Assembly: GCA_012027055.1 (NCBI GenBank)
Contig: VEPF01000142.1
Coordinates: forward strand, 1 to 11,424
From: Gemmatimonadota bacterium
GTDB lineage: Bacteria; Gemmatimonadota; Gemmatimonadetes; Longimicrobiales; RSA9
Reading direction: 5' to 3'
Length of the DNA: 11,424 nucleotides
Part shown: piece after piece, positions 1 to 6,722 of the stretch
How the letters are laid out: each line of letters begins with the position of its first letter
How positions within the stretch are numbered: position 1 is the stretch's first letter
Position numbers and translations under genes: made by a program
Notes under the pieces: model-generated
Databases searched by the model: none
Told to the model about the DNA's origin: nothing
Seen by the model: the letters and a program-made list of their open reading frames with translations, nothing else

Positions 1-835
1 CCACCGACACGTCCGGGTGCGACAGGATGAAGCGCAGCGCCGCCTCCGGCAGCGTCATGCCGCCGGGCAGTGCTGCGGCCAGTGCGTCCGCGCGCGCTAC
101 GCTCGCGGCCAGGTTGGCGGGATTGAAGTACCCGTTCCGGAAGTCGCCCTCGGGCCAGCGGCTCTGCAGGGTGAGCGTACCCGTGAACGTGCCCTCGTCG
201 AACGGCACGCGCGCGATCACCCCGATGTCCAGCTCGCGGCAGAGCGGGAACAGCTCGTCTTCGGGCGCCTGGTCGAAGATGTTGTAGATCACCTGCACCG
301 CGTCGATCAGTCCGGTGCGCAGCGTCCGCAGCGCGTTCCACGGCTCCCACCGGTTGATGCTGATCCCGAATGCGCGGACCAGGCCCTGGTCCCGCAGGTC
401 GGCGAGCGCACGCTGCCAGCGCTCGTCCTCCGCCCAGCCATCCTCCCAGACGTGGAACTGCAGCAGGTCGATGGCCGGCACGCCGATGTTCTCCAGGCTC
501 TTCTCGGCGTACTCCCGGATGTGGTCCGGCGGGAACACCTCGTCGAGCGGATATTCGCGGCGCGATGGCCACGCCCGGTTTTTCGGCGGGATCTTGGTGG
601 CCGTGTAGATGCGCCGCTCCGGGTTGGCCCGGATCAGCTGGCCCAGCAGCCGCTCGCTCTTCCCGGCGCCGTAGGCCCAGGCGGTGTCGAAGAAGTTGCA
701 GCCCAGGTCCAGCGCCAGCTGCAGCGACGCCCGCGACTCCCCGTCATCGGAGCCGCTCCACCCGGCCATCCCCCACATCCCGTACCCCAGCTCGCCCACC
801 TCCCAGCCGGTACGCCCGAATCTCCGGTAGTTCAT
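1..835 (-). CDS. Aldo/keto reductase, C-terminus outside window (partial)
   Basis: NAD(P)H-dependent oxidoreductase of the aldo/keto reductase superfamily, probably cytoplasmic because no signal peptide is seen. Reading the minus strand from ATG 835-833 gives MNYRRFGRTGWEVGELGYG, the standard N-terminal hairpin and first strand of the family. The expected catalytic tetrad is visible: D50 and Y55 (FFDTAWAYG), K81 (TATKIPP) and H128 (LLQFHVW). The segment around residues 155-160 (AFGISI) is the usual GVS-like barrel strand. The frame stays open for 278 residues to the window edge; members usually have about 320-330, so roughly 40-50 residues are missing. The start is supported by GGAG three bases upstream and a G-run ten bases upstream. 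An in-frame ATG at 844-842 has only one base after the G-run and is less likely. It is divergent from the DUF3592 gene. The physiological substrate cannot be told. Confidence 0.93.
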   Translation of the reverse strand, partial: MNYRRFGRTGWEVGELGYGMWGMAGWSGSDDGESRASLQLALDLGCNFFDTAWAYGAGKSERLLGQLIRANPERRIYTATKIPPKNRAWPSRREYPLDEVFPPDHIREYAEKSLENIGVPAIDLLQFHVWEDGWAEDERWQRALADLRDQGLVRAFGISINRWEPWNALRTLRTGLIDAVQVIYNIFDQAPEDELFPLCRELDIGVIARVPFDEGTFTGTLTLQSRWPEGDFRNGYFNPANLAASVARADALAAALPGGMTLPEAALRFILSHPDVSV

Positions 836-866
836 GGACTCCATTCCCCCCTGTGCGACGTGGTTT

Positions 867-887
867 CGAGCATGATACCGGTGCTCG
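867..887. promoter_or_regulatory. Dyad in the divergent intergenic region
   Basis: The 197-bp gap between the divergent reductase and DUF3592 genes contains a 6-bp inverted repeat, CGAGCA at 867-872 and TGCTCG at 882-887, with a 9-bp spacer. This is the size of a simple dimer operator, and it lies 32 bp from the reductase start. I see no convincing -35/-10 pair in this gap. The short arms could occur by chance in GC-rich DNA, so the call is weak. Confidence 0.2.
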
Positions 888-1032
888 CGGGAGCGCGCAC
901 CTGCCTCTTCCAGGGCCGGAACGGACTCCCGTATGTTGCGCTTCGAAGCCAGCCGCAGCTGTCCCAACGTGCGGCTCCGCCCGGCAGTGCGGGCGTGCCC
1001 ACGTGATCGCCACCGGTTCCGGGAGGCCCGCC

Positions 1033-2055
1033 ATGCCGAGGGAATCGCACGTCGTGGAATGGATCGCCATCGGCCTGAGCGCCGGTTTCTTCGCCCTCAT
1101 GGGAGGGCTGGTCCTGGTGTCCGGCATCAAGGATGTCTGGCGCGCGGCAGCCAGCCTGCACTGGCCCCGCGTCCCCGCCGAGGTGGTCCGGTCGGAGGTG
1201 ACCAGCGAGGCATCCCGCGACTCCGATGGCGCCACCAACACCATGTACCGCGCCCAGCTGCTGCTGGCCTACGAGGTGAACGGCCAACACTACACCACCG
1301 GCCGCATCCGCTTCGGTGAGTCGCTGGGCTCGGGAGACCCGTCCGAGCCGGAAATGCAGCGCCTGCGCTACCCGGAGGGCGCCCGCGTCAGCGTGGTGTA
1401 CGACCCGGCCGACCCGGCCGTGGCGTCCGCCCGGCCGGGCATGGCCGCTTTCGCGCTGGTCGCGCCACTGGCCGGTATCGCGCTGTTGCTCGGAGCCGCA
1501 CTCATCATCCTGACCGGGCTGTTTTTCCTGTCCAACACGCCGGTGCTGCCGCTGCTGTTCCGGCTGTTCGTGTCGGCGTTCATCCTCATGGGCCTGGCCA
1601 TGGGCGCGGCCGGCGCCCGGAACCTGTACTTCGGCTGGGCCAGCCGGCACTGGCCCACCACCGACGGGGAGGTCGTGTACCAGCAGGGTGACCAGATCCG
1701 AAGCCGCTGGCGGAACTCCGAGGGCAGGCTCGTGCACGCCACCAGCCACGCCACCGCGATCGTCTACTCCTACCAGGTGGCGGGAGTCACGCACTTCGCC
1801 AACAATCGGCGCTGGGGACAGCTCGCCGGCGCGGGAAGGCAATGGGCGGCCGACATCGCGGCCCGTTACCCGGTGGGCGCGGCCGTGACCGTGCGCTACG
1901 ACCCCGTCGACCCGGACCGCGCCGCCCTGGAACCGGGCTTCACCTCGGACGTCCTGTGGCTGCCGCTCATCGGCCTCGCCTTCCTGCTCTTCGGCCTCGC
2001 CGCCTGGATCTGGGCGATCCCGGCCTTCACCCGCACCTGGGGACCCGGCGGCTGA
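1033..2055 (+). CDS. Membrane protein with two DUF3592 units
   Basis: A 340-residue integral membrane protein of unknown function. Four hydrophobic segments lie at about residues 9-31, 138-167, 171-195 and 306-331. Between helices 1 and 2, and again between helices 3 and 4, sits a copy of the same soluble unit. Copy 1 runs from about residue 43 (HWPRVPAEVV) through YEVNGQHY to VVYDPADP and ARPG. Copy 2 runs from about residue 206 (HWPTTDGEVV) through YSYQVAGVTHF to VRYDPVDP and LEPG. This pattern (W-P...G-x-V, Y-x-Y-x-V-x-G, V-x-Y-dP-x-dP, LEPG) is that of DUF3592. The start is the ATG at 1033, preceded by GGGAGG at 1021-1026 with six bases between. The frame is open far upstream, but without a hydrophobic or family-like sequence. 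It is divergent from the reductase and convergent with the esterase cluster, so there is no clear operon partner. Confidence 0.88.
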   Translation: MPRESHVVEWIAIGLSAGFFALMGGLVLVSGIKDVWRAAASLHWPRVPAEVVRSEVTSEASRDSDGATNTMYRAQLLLAYEVNGQHYTTGRIRFGESLGSGDPSEPEMQRLRYPEGARVSVVYDPADPAVASARPGMAAFALVAPLAGIALLLGAALIILTGLFFLSNTPVLPLLFRLFVSAFILMGLAMGAAGARNLYFGWASRHWPTTDGEVVYQQGDQIRSRWRNSEGRLVHATSHATAIVYSYQVAGVTHFANNRRWGQLAGAGRQWAADIAARYPVGAAVTVRYDPVDPDRAALEPGFTSDVLWLPLIGLAFLLFGLAAWIWAIPAFTRTWGPGG

Positions 2056-2090
2056 GTCCCACCCGAGCGCCAACGCAGGGAAGCGATGGC

Positions 2091-2124
2091 AGAGCGGGCG
2101 TCCACACCGGTGGGCGCCCGCTCT
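2091..2124. terminator. Strong hairpin between convergent genes
   Basis: A 10-bp perfect stem (AGAGCGGGCG with CGCCCGCTCT) is extended by a T-G pair and four more pairs (CCAC with GTGG), giving a 15-bp stem with a four-base ACCG loop. It lies 35 bp after the DUF3592 stop codon and 34 bp after the stop of the converging esterase gene, the expected place for a shared bidirectional terminator. Neither strand has a T-run after it, so it is not a textbook intrinsic terminator. It could instead act with Rho, or protect mRNA 3' ends. Confidence 0.6.
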
Positions 2125-2158
2125 CGTAACCGCGCTGTCGGGTTCCGCCTTCGCGTCG

Positions 2159-3343
2159 TCAGTCCTTGCGCCACAGGTTCGGCAGGAACCGGTAGTACAG
2201 CAGGTGCCGCCAGGTGGCCCAGTCGTGGCCGCCGTAGCCACCCACGTAATACTCGTGCGTGATGCCGTGCTTCACGAGCGCATCGTGCAACGCGACGACC
2301 CGGTTGCCCATCTGCCCCTTTGCCTCCTCCGATCCCTGACCCACGAACAGGTAGTCGATCTTCTGATTCACGCTGGGATCGTTGAGGAACTTCGCGACGG
2401 CCGTTTCGGCAGCGACATCGCCGGCGCTCAGCACGCCGAAGTTGGCGAACAGGTCCAGCGAGTTGAAGCCGACGAACATGGTGTGGCGCCCGCCCATGGA
2501 CAGGCCGGAGAGCGCGCGGCCGCGTGGATCGCGGCGTACGCTGTACTCCCGTTCGACCAGCGGGATTACGGCCTTCCTCAGCTCCTGCTCGAACAGGTTG
2601 AAGGTCAGCTCCACGTGCCGCGGGTGGTTCCGGTGCACCACCTGGTTGTTGGGAATCGCCACCACCATGGGAACGACTTTGCCCTCCGCGAGCAGGTTGT
2701 CCATCATGAAATTCACCCGCCCGTCGTACACCCAGTTGGAGGGCAGGTCGCCGCTCCCGCCCACCAGATAGAGCACGGGGTAGGTCTTGCCGCGGTCGTA
2801 CCCGGGCGGCGTGTAGACGTAGAGCTCGCGCTCGCCGTTGGTCACGTCCGAGTGGTAGACGTGCCGCGTCACCAGCCCGTGCGGTACGTTGCGCGCGTCG
2901 TAATACGCCGGACCGCTGCCGTGCACCACCAGCTGGCTGTAGGGCGGCATGGCCGTGAATCCCGCCACCGTGTTGTTGGGGTCCGCGATGCGGACGCCGT
3001 CCACGTCGAAACTGTAGATGTACATGTCCGGCCGGAGCGGGCCGACCGTCAGCGTCCAGATGCCGTCCTCGCCTTTCGTGAACGGCACCGGCTGACCGGA
3101 TTTCCCGAGCGCAGTGAGGATGGCGACGCCACCGAGCGTCACGCGTTGCGCGGCCGGGGCCTTGAGCTTGAATGTGACCGTCCCGTCATCCCGCACGTCC
3201 GGCGAGTTGAGGTTGGCGCTGAACGGGATCAGGTTCTCCGTGTTCTTCTGCGGATTCCAGTCCAGGTTGATGTTGGCCTGTTGCGCGCGGCCGAGGGCCG
3301 GCAGCAGCAGGCAGGAAATCGCGACACAGGCGCGCAGGTTCAT
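2159..3343 (-). CDS. Secreted CE1/Fes-like esterase, last gene of the cluster
   Basis: A predicted exported serine esterase of the enterochelin-esterase/CE1-like group, 394 residues. Residues 1-20 form a Sec signal (MNLRACVAISCLLLPALGRA). Residues about 50-122 are an immunoglobulin-like E-set/CBM48-type domain (TVTFKLKAPAAQRVTLGG, then GIWTLTVGPLRPDMYIYSF). The alpha/beta-hydrolase domain follows, with the family's NVPHG signature at 152-156 and YTPPGYD at 177-183. The nucleophile is S282 in GLSMGG and the histidine is H373 in GGHDW. The acid is probably E339 or E340 (GQGSEE). It lacks the Ala/Pro-rich insertion of its two paralogues upstream. The start at 3343-3341 is chosen because AAGGG lies five bases upstream and the signal peptide begins there; the open frame extends 38 codons further without such support. 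It lies 59 bp after the 3403-4629 gene, probably on the same mRNA. The acyl substrate is unknown. Confidence 0.9.
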   Translation of the reverse strand: MNLRACVAISCLLLPALGRAQQANINLDWNPQKNTENLIPFSANLNSPDVRDDGTVTFKLKAPAAQRVTLGGVAILTALGKSGQPVPFTKGEDGIWTLTVGPLRPDMYIYSFDVDGVRIADPNNTVAGFTAMPPYSQLVVHGSGPAYYDARNVPHGLVTRHVYHSDVTNGERELYVYTPPGYDRGKTYPVLYLVGGSGDLPSNWVYDGRVNFMMDNLLAEGKVVPMVVAIPNNQVVHRNHPRHVELTFNLFEQELRKAVIPLVEREYSVRRDPRGRALSGLSMGGRHTMFVGFNSLDLFANFGVLSAGDVAAETAVAKFLNDPSVNQKIDYLFVGQGSEEAKGQMGNRVVALHDALVKHGITHEYYVGGYGGHDWATWRHLLYYRFLPNLWRKD

Positions 3344-3348
3344 GTTGC

Positions 3349-3358
3349 CCTTCGAAGG
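3349..3358. promoter_or_regulatory. Palindrome over the ribosome binding site of the last esterase gene
   Basis: CCTTCGAAGG is a perfect 10-base palindrome whose minus-strand copy contains most of the AAGGG ribosome binding site of the gene starting at 3343. If it folds in the mRNA it would partly hide that site. It is short and could be chance. Confidence 0.2.
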
Positions 3359-3402
3359 TTGTCGGGTTGCACTGCTGTCAGTACGGCGCTCCTCGCGGGC
3401 GC

Positions 3403-4629
3403 CTACTTGAAGATCCTCGGCGCGAAATCGTTCAGGGACTTGCGCCACACCTGCCATTCGTGCGCGCCGGGGAAGGACGCGAAAGCGACGTCCAGGCCGC
3501 TCGTCCTGAACCTGGCAACCATCTCCTTCGTGGGCTCGAAGCGCGGGTCCTGCTCGCCCACGGAGATGTAAAACAGGTCCAGGGCATCGTTGATCGGCTT
3601 CGGATTGCTCAGGATCCCCGGGATCCTGGCCTCCGGGTCCAGCGGCTGGCCGATTCCGCCGAAGATGCCGGAGCTGAACACCCCCACCGCGCCGAACCGG
3701 CCGGTATGGCGGAGGCCCGTGAAGAAGGCCTGGCCGCCTCCCATGGACAGCCCCGCGATCGCGCGCTGCTTCGGCTCGGTTGCCGCGCGATACCGGCGCT
3801 CGATGAACGGGACCAGGTTCTCGAACAGCTCGCTCGCGAACGCCTGCATGGCTTCGTCCGAGTAACCGCCGCCTCCGCTCCTGGCCGCCGGAGCACCGGC
3901 CGGCGCTGCCGGCGGTGCCGCCGGCGCGACATTGCCGTTGCCAATCACCACCAGCATCGGCACGGCACGGCCGTCCGCGATCAGGTTGTCCAGGATCAGG
4001 TCCGTGTGCCCCTGCACGGCCCAGCCGGTTTCGTCCTCGCCGCCGCCGTGCTGGATGTAGAGCACCGGGTACCGGCGCATGCCGCTCTCGTCGTAGCCGG
4101 GCGGCACGTACACGTTCACGCGCCGCCAGCGGCCGGTGAACTTCGAGAAGTAGCGCTCCGCCCGGATGCTGCCGTGCGGCACGTCGCGGGCCGCATCGAA
4201 ATCGGCACCCGCTTCCGGTATCTCGATGCCGCTGGACATGCGGCCCGTGCCATAGAACGACTGGCTGGCCGGGTCGGCAACCGCGACGCCGTCGATGACC
4301 AGGGAGTAGTAGTGGAACCCGGGCACCTGCGGGTCGGTGGTCACGGTCCAGATGCCGCCCGTATCACGCACCATGTCGTAGCGCTTGCCCGGCACATCCA
4401 CCTGCACGTGTTGCGCCTCGGGAGCCCGCACCCTGAGCGTCACCCGCAAGTCCGAGTGGATACAGGGACACGCATCCGCGCGGATGTTCGTGCTCGCGGG
4501 TCGCGTCCCGGCGGGCATCTGTGCTGCCGCCGGCACCGACAGCAGCCACAGGCAGCCGCAGGCCTGCAGCGCGATCACGAAGCGCTTGAGCCCTTTCGGG
4601 CCACGGGCTGAAGCACGGTCACACGTCAT
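3403..4629 (-). CDS. Secreted CE1/Fes-like esterase with Asp catalytic acid
   Basis: A predicted exported serine esterase, 408 residues, paralogous to the genes at 2159 and 6723. A Sec signal occupies about residues 14-36 (hydrophobic FVIALQACGCLWLL, cleavage near AAA-Q). An E-set domain spans about 60-120 (VTLRVRAPEAQHVQVDV, GFHYYSLVIDGVAVADP). The esterase domain carries DVPHG at 149-153, VYVPPGYDE at 173-181 and YIQHGGGEDE at 191-200. The likely triad is S295 (GLSMGG), D361 (VGEQDP) and H390 (GAHEW). Between the strand ending at VVIGNG and the helix FENLVPFIERRY lies an Ala/Pro/Gly-rich insertion (about residues 233-256). The start at 4629-4627 has GGAAAGGGG seven bases upstream; the in-frame ATG 15 codons earlier does not fit the signal peptide. 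It follows the type-B carboxylesterase gene after 272 bp. Database matches may name such proteins feruloyl esterase or xylanase Z, but this is not established here. Confidence 0.91.
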   Translation of the reverse strand: MTCDRASARGPKGLKRFVIALQACGCLWLLSVPAAAQMPAGTRPASTNIRADACPCIHSDLRVTLRVRAPEAQHVQVDVPGKRYDMVRDTGGIWTVTTDPQVPGFHYYSLVIDGVAVADPASQSFYGTGRMSSGIEIPEAGADFDAARDVPHGSIRAERYFSKFTGRWRRVNVYVPPGYDESGMRRYPVLYIQHGGGEDETGWAVQGHTDLILDNLIADGRAVPMLVVIGNGNVAPAAPPAAPAGAPAARSGGGGYSDEAMQAFASELFENLVPFIERRYRAATEPKQRAIAGLSMGGGQAFFTGLRHTGRFGAVGVFSSGIFGGIGQPLDPEARIPGILSNPKPINDALDLFYISVGEQDPRFEPTKEMVARFRTSGLDVAFASFPGAHEWQVWRKSLNDFAPRIFK

Positions 4630-4735
4630 GGCGGTGCCCCTTTCCGAGGACTGGTAGTCGCAACATGCCCTCAAGCCATCGCCAACGGCAACTCAGGCGA
4701 CGGCGAGGCTCCGGGAGACGGATCAATTGCGTTCC

Positions 4736-4748
4736 CCGGACGCTCCGG
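4736..4748. repeat. Short dyad upstream of the second esterase gene
   Basis: CCGGA and TCCGG flank a CGC centre, a 5-bp inverted repeat in the 272-bp gap between the genes at 4902 and 4629. It may be a small operator or a weak hairpin. Chance is likely in this base composition. Confidence 0.15.
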
Positions 4749-4787
4749 CGGTGCAGACCGAGCGGTGTCCGGGACGTCGTTTTTCGG

Positions 4788-4885
4788 ATCTGTGCAGGAA
4801 CCCCGGTCCAGCGGCCGGCAGCACACCACCGACCCACCCCCCGGCGGGACCGCCGACGCGGCTGCGGCCGGGGTCCCGCACAGAT
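4788..4885 (-). repeat. Long inverted repeat between cluster genes (mRNA stem)
   Basis: Two arms of 19 and 18 bases, 4788-4806 and 4868-4885, are near-exact reverse complements separated by 61 bp. In the minus-strand RNA (the sense of the cluster) they form an 18-bp stem with one G-U wobble and one bulged U. In the plus-strand RNA the wobble becomes an A-C mismatch. The outer arm begins 16 bases after the stop codon of the 4902-6593 gene. Further GGCC and GCAGC pairing continues inside the loop. There is no T-run, so a processing, stability or attenuation element is more likely than an intrinsic terminator. The rest of the 4630-4901 gap shows no ORF or clear promoter. Confidence 0.55.
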
Positions 4886-4901
4886 GCCTCCTGGTTCGCG
4901 C

Positions 4902-6593
4902 TCAGGCGGTGGTCAACAGGATCTTGCGCAGCTCCCCCTCGGGATCGTTCTCCATCCGGCACTTGTTGTCGAACACCATGGTGGGGCCGAGCTTCGGTTC
5001 GAACGGCGTCCACGCCAGGCCCGGCTGGCTCGGATTCCCGGTCCGCGCGAAGTTCGCCCACGCGTTGGCCATCTTCTTTGCCAGCGCCTGCGCCTCGGGC
5101 GTGTTGCCCGTGCCCTGCTCGCAGCGCTTGGTGTTGTCGAAGCAGAAGGCGAGCTCCGCGGTGTGCCACGCGCCCGCCACGCCATCGAGTATGGGCGACT
5201 GCCAGCTGAACAGGTACGTGTACACGGGAGCCCCCTGCTGCGCGTGCTTCAGCTCCGCCATGTGCGTCACGCTGTTCCGGTTGTTGAGGCCTGACACGCC
5301 GTATGACAACGTGCGGATGGCCTTCTCGGGGTGAGCTTTCTTCATGGCCGCTATGAGCGTCGCGGCCTTGACCTCGCCCAGCGACGCGGTCAGCGTCTGC
5401 AGCCACTCCTGCTCGGTCGGCCGGGAAAGCATGCGGTTGCCTTCCTCTGTGACCGAGCCGATCAGCATGGGCACGTTCCTGGAGACCTCGGGCGCCGTGT
5501 CATAGAACGAGCGCACGTTGATGATCCGGCCGTCGAGCGTGGGGCCAAAGCCCACGCGCGGCGGCGCGGGCGGCCCCGCGCCCGGCCCCGTCATGCCCCG
5601 GCGCGGCGGGTTGATCCGGGCCGCCACGGCGTTGCCGGCCGCGAACAGCCGCGACCATTCCAGCTTCTGGAGCACGCCCAGATCGTTGTAACCGACGCCG
5701 AGCTCCCGCATCACCTGCCGGGCGAAGTCCTTCGACTGCTCCAGGCTCGGGATGTTGCCGCCGCCCCCGGACTGCGCGGAGGCGCGGTGGATCAGCCCAG
5801 CGGCCGAGGGCATGCCCAGCAGCGTGGTCACCTTCGAGCCACCGCCGGACTGGCCATAGATCATGACGCGGTCGGGGTCGCCGCCGAAATTCGTGATGTT
5901 CTCCTGGACCCACTTCAGCGAAGCGACCAGGTCGGTCATGCCGACGTTGACGGAGTCCTCGTACGGCGCGCCGCCCACCTCCGAGACATCGAAGAAGCCG
6001 AGCACGTTGAGGCGGTGGTTCACCGAGACCTGCACGACGTCGTGCTGCCGCGCCATCTGCGCGCCTTCATGCGAGGGCAGCTCGTAGGAGGAGCCGAACA
6101 CGAACCCGCCGCCATGGAAGTAGACCATGACCGCGCGGGCGCCGGTCAGGCTCGGCGTCCAGACGTTCAGCTTGAGCATGTCCTCGCTCTGGTACCCGTC
6201 GTCCCAGTCCTGGATGAAGGACTGTTCGATACCGGTGAAGTCATGCAGGGTCTGCGGGCAGTTGGCGCCGTAGATCAGCGCGGGATACTCCTCCTTCCAG
6301 GGCTTCGGCGGCTTGGCCGGCAGCCAGCGGTTCTCGCCGGCCGTGTTCTGGCCGTAGGGTATGCCCTTGAAGTGGAAGACACCGCCGTCGAAGAAGCCGC
6401 GGACCGGGCCGTACTGGGTCTTGGCGACCGCCGTACGCGGAGTGCTGCAGTTGCCGGCGTCCTGGTGCGCCGCGGTCTTGGTGCTGTCGCTCGCGAGCGC
6501 CGGGCTGGCCACTGCGAGTCCGACGCCCGCGGTTGCCGAGAGTTTCAGCAGGTCGCGCCGACTCAGCCCACTGCTGTGATCTGACTGGGACAT
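4902..6593 (-). CDS. Tat-exported type-B carboxylesterase
   Basis: A 563-residue alpha/beta hydrolase of the type-B carboxylesterase (COesterase/CE10) family that cleaves carboxylic esters. The N-terminus has a twin-arginine signal (SRRDLLKLSA at 11-20, followed by a hydrophobic stretch to about residue 35, PALASD), so export as a folded protein is expected. Family landmarks are YGPVRG at 61-66, FKGIPYG at 75-81, SEDMLKLNVWTP at 136-147, the oxyanion-hole HGGG at 160-163 and the nucleophile S249 in GQSGGG. The likely acid is E384 (VTEEG) and the histidine is H477 (GAWH). Full family length is present. A Pro/Gly-rich loop lies at about 328-346. The start at 6593-6591 has a purine-rich GAGAG sequence upstream and places the RR motif correctly. 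It is clearly paralogous to the gene at 9105-10922. It lies 129 bp downstream of the 6723-7964 esterase; a shared mRNA is likely but not shown. Its substrate is unknown. Confidence 0.93.
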   Translation of the reverse strand: MSQSDHSSGLSRRDLLKLSATAGVGLAVASPALASDSTKTAAHQDAGNCSTPRTAVAKTQYGPVRGFFDGGVFHFKGIPYGQNTAGENRWLPAKPPKPWKEEYPALIYGANCPQTLHDFTGIEQSFIQDWDDGYQSEDMLKLNVWTPSLTGARAVMVYFHGGGFVFGSSYELPSHEGAQMARQHDVVQVSVNHRLNVLGFFDVSEVGGAPYEDSVNVGMTDLVASLKWVQENITNFGGDPDRVMIYGQSGGGSKVTTLLGMPSAAGLIHRASAQSGGGGNIPSLEQSKDFARQVMRELGVGYNDLGVLQKLEWSRLFAAGNAVAARINPPRRGMTGPGAGPPAPPRVGFGPTLDGRIINVRSFYDTAPEVSRNVPMLIGSVTEEGNRMLSRPTEQEWLQTLTASLGEVKAATLIAAMKKAHPEKAIRTLSYGVSGLNNRNSVTHMAELKHAQQGAPVYTYLFSWQSPILDGVAGAWHTAELAFCFDNTKRCEQGTGNTPEAQALAKKMANAWANFARTGNPSQPGLAWTPFEPKLGPTMVFDNKCRMENDPEGELRKILLTTA

Positions 6594-6671
6594 ACAGGCT
6601 CTCTCTTGGTTTGTGTTGGCCTCACCTCGTGTTTACAGCCGTGACCCCGCGTCCGCGGCGTCGCGCGGCGG

Positions 6672-6684
6672 CGTGCCCGGCACG
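6672..6684. repeat. Palindrome in the gap between esterase genes
   Basis: CGTGCC and GGCACG flank a single central C, a 6-bp-arm palindrome in the 129-bp gap at 6594-6722. With so small a loop it is more plausible as a DNA-binding dyad than as an RNA hairpin. The gap shows no other gene. A promoter for the 4902-6593 gene could lie here, but I cannot identify one. Confidence 0.2.
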
Positions 6685-6722
6685 TGCGAGCATGCGGGCC
6701 GGCAGCGAGCGTCGCGGTCCGG

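Noticed and set aside
836..844. Alternative reductase start at ATG 844
   Set aside because: The G-run is only one base before it, too close to work as a ribosome binding site; the ATG at 835 gives the typical family N-terminus.
370..1032. Upstream in-frame extension of the DUF3592 gene
   Set aside because: The extension is Pro/Arg/Ser-rich, overlaps the reductase gene on the other strand, and lacks the ribosome binding site that sits correctly before the ATG at 1033.
832..2241. A 469-codon minus-strand open frame across the DUF3592 gene and both flanking gaps
   Set aside because: It is antisense to a recognisable membrane protein gene, crosses the hairpin at 2091-2124, and its Gly/Arg/His-rich translation matches no fold.
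4630..4901. A small gene in the 272-bp gap (for example minus-strand frames near 4619-4837)
   Set aside because: The frames overlap the inverted repeat and the leader of the next gene, lack ribosome binding sites and show no protein-like pattern.
6658..6722. Two copies of GCGTCGCG as a hairpin after the 6723-7964 gene
   Set aside because: Both copies are in the same orientation, so they form no stem; repeated short GC words are expected in this composition.
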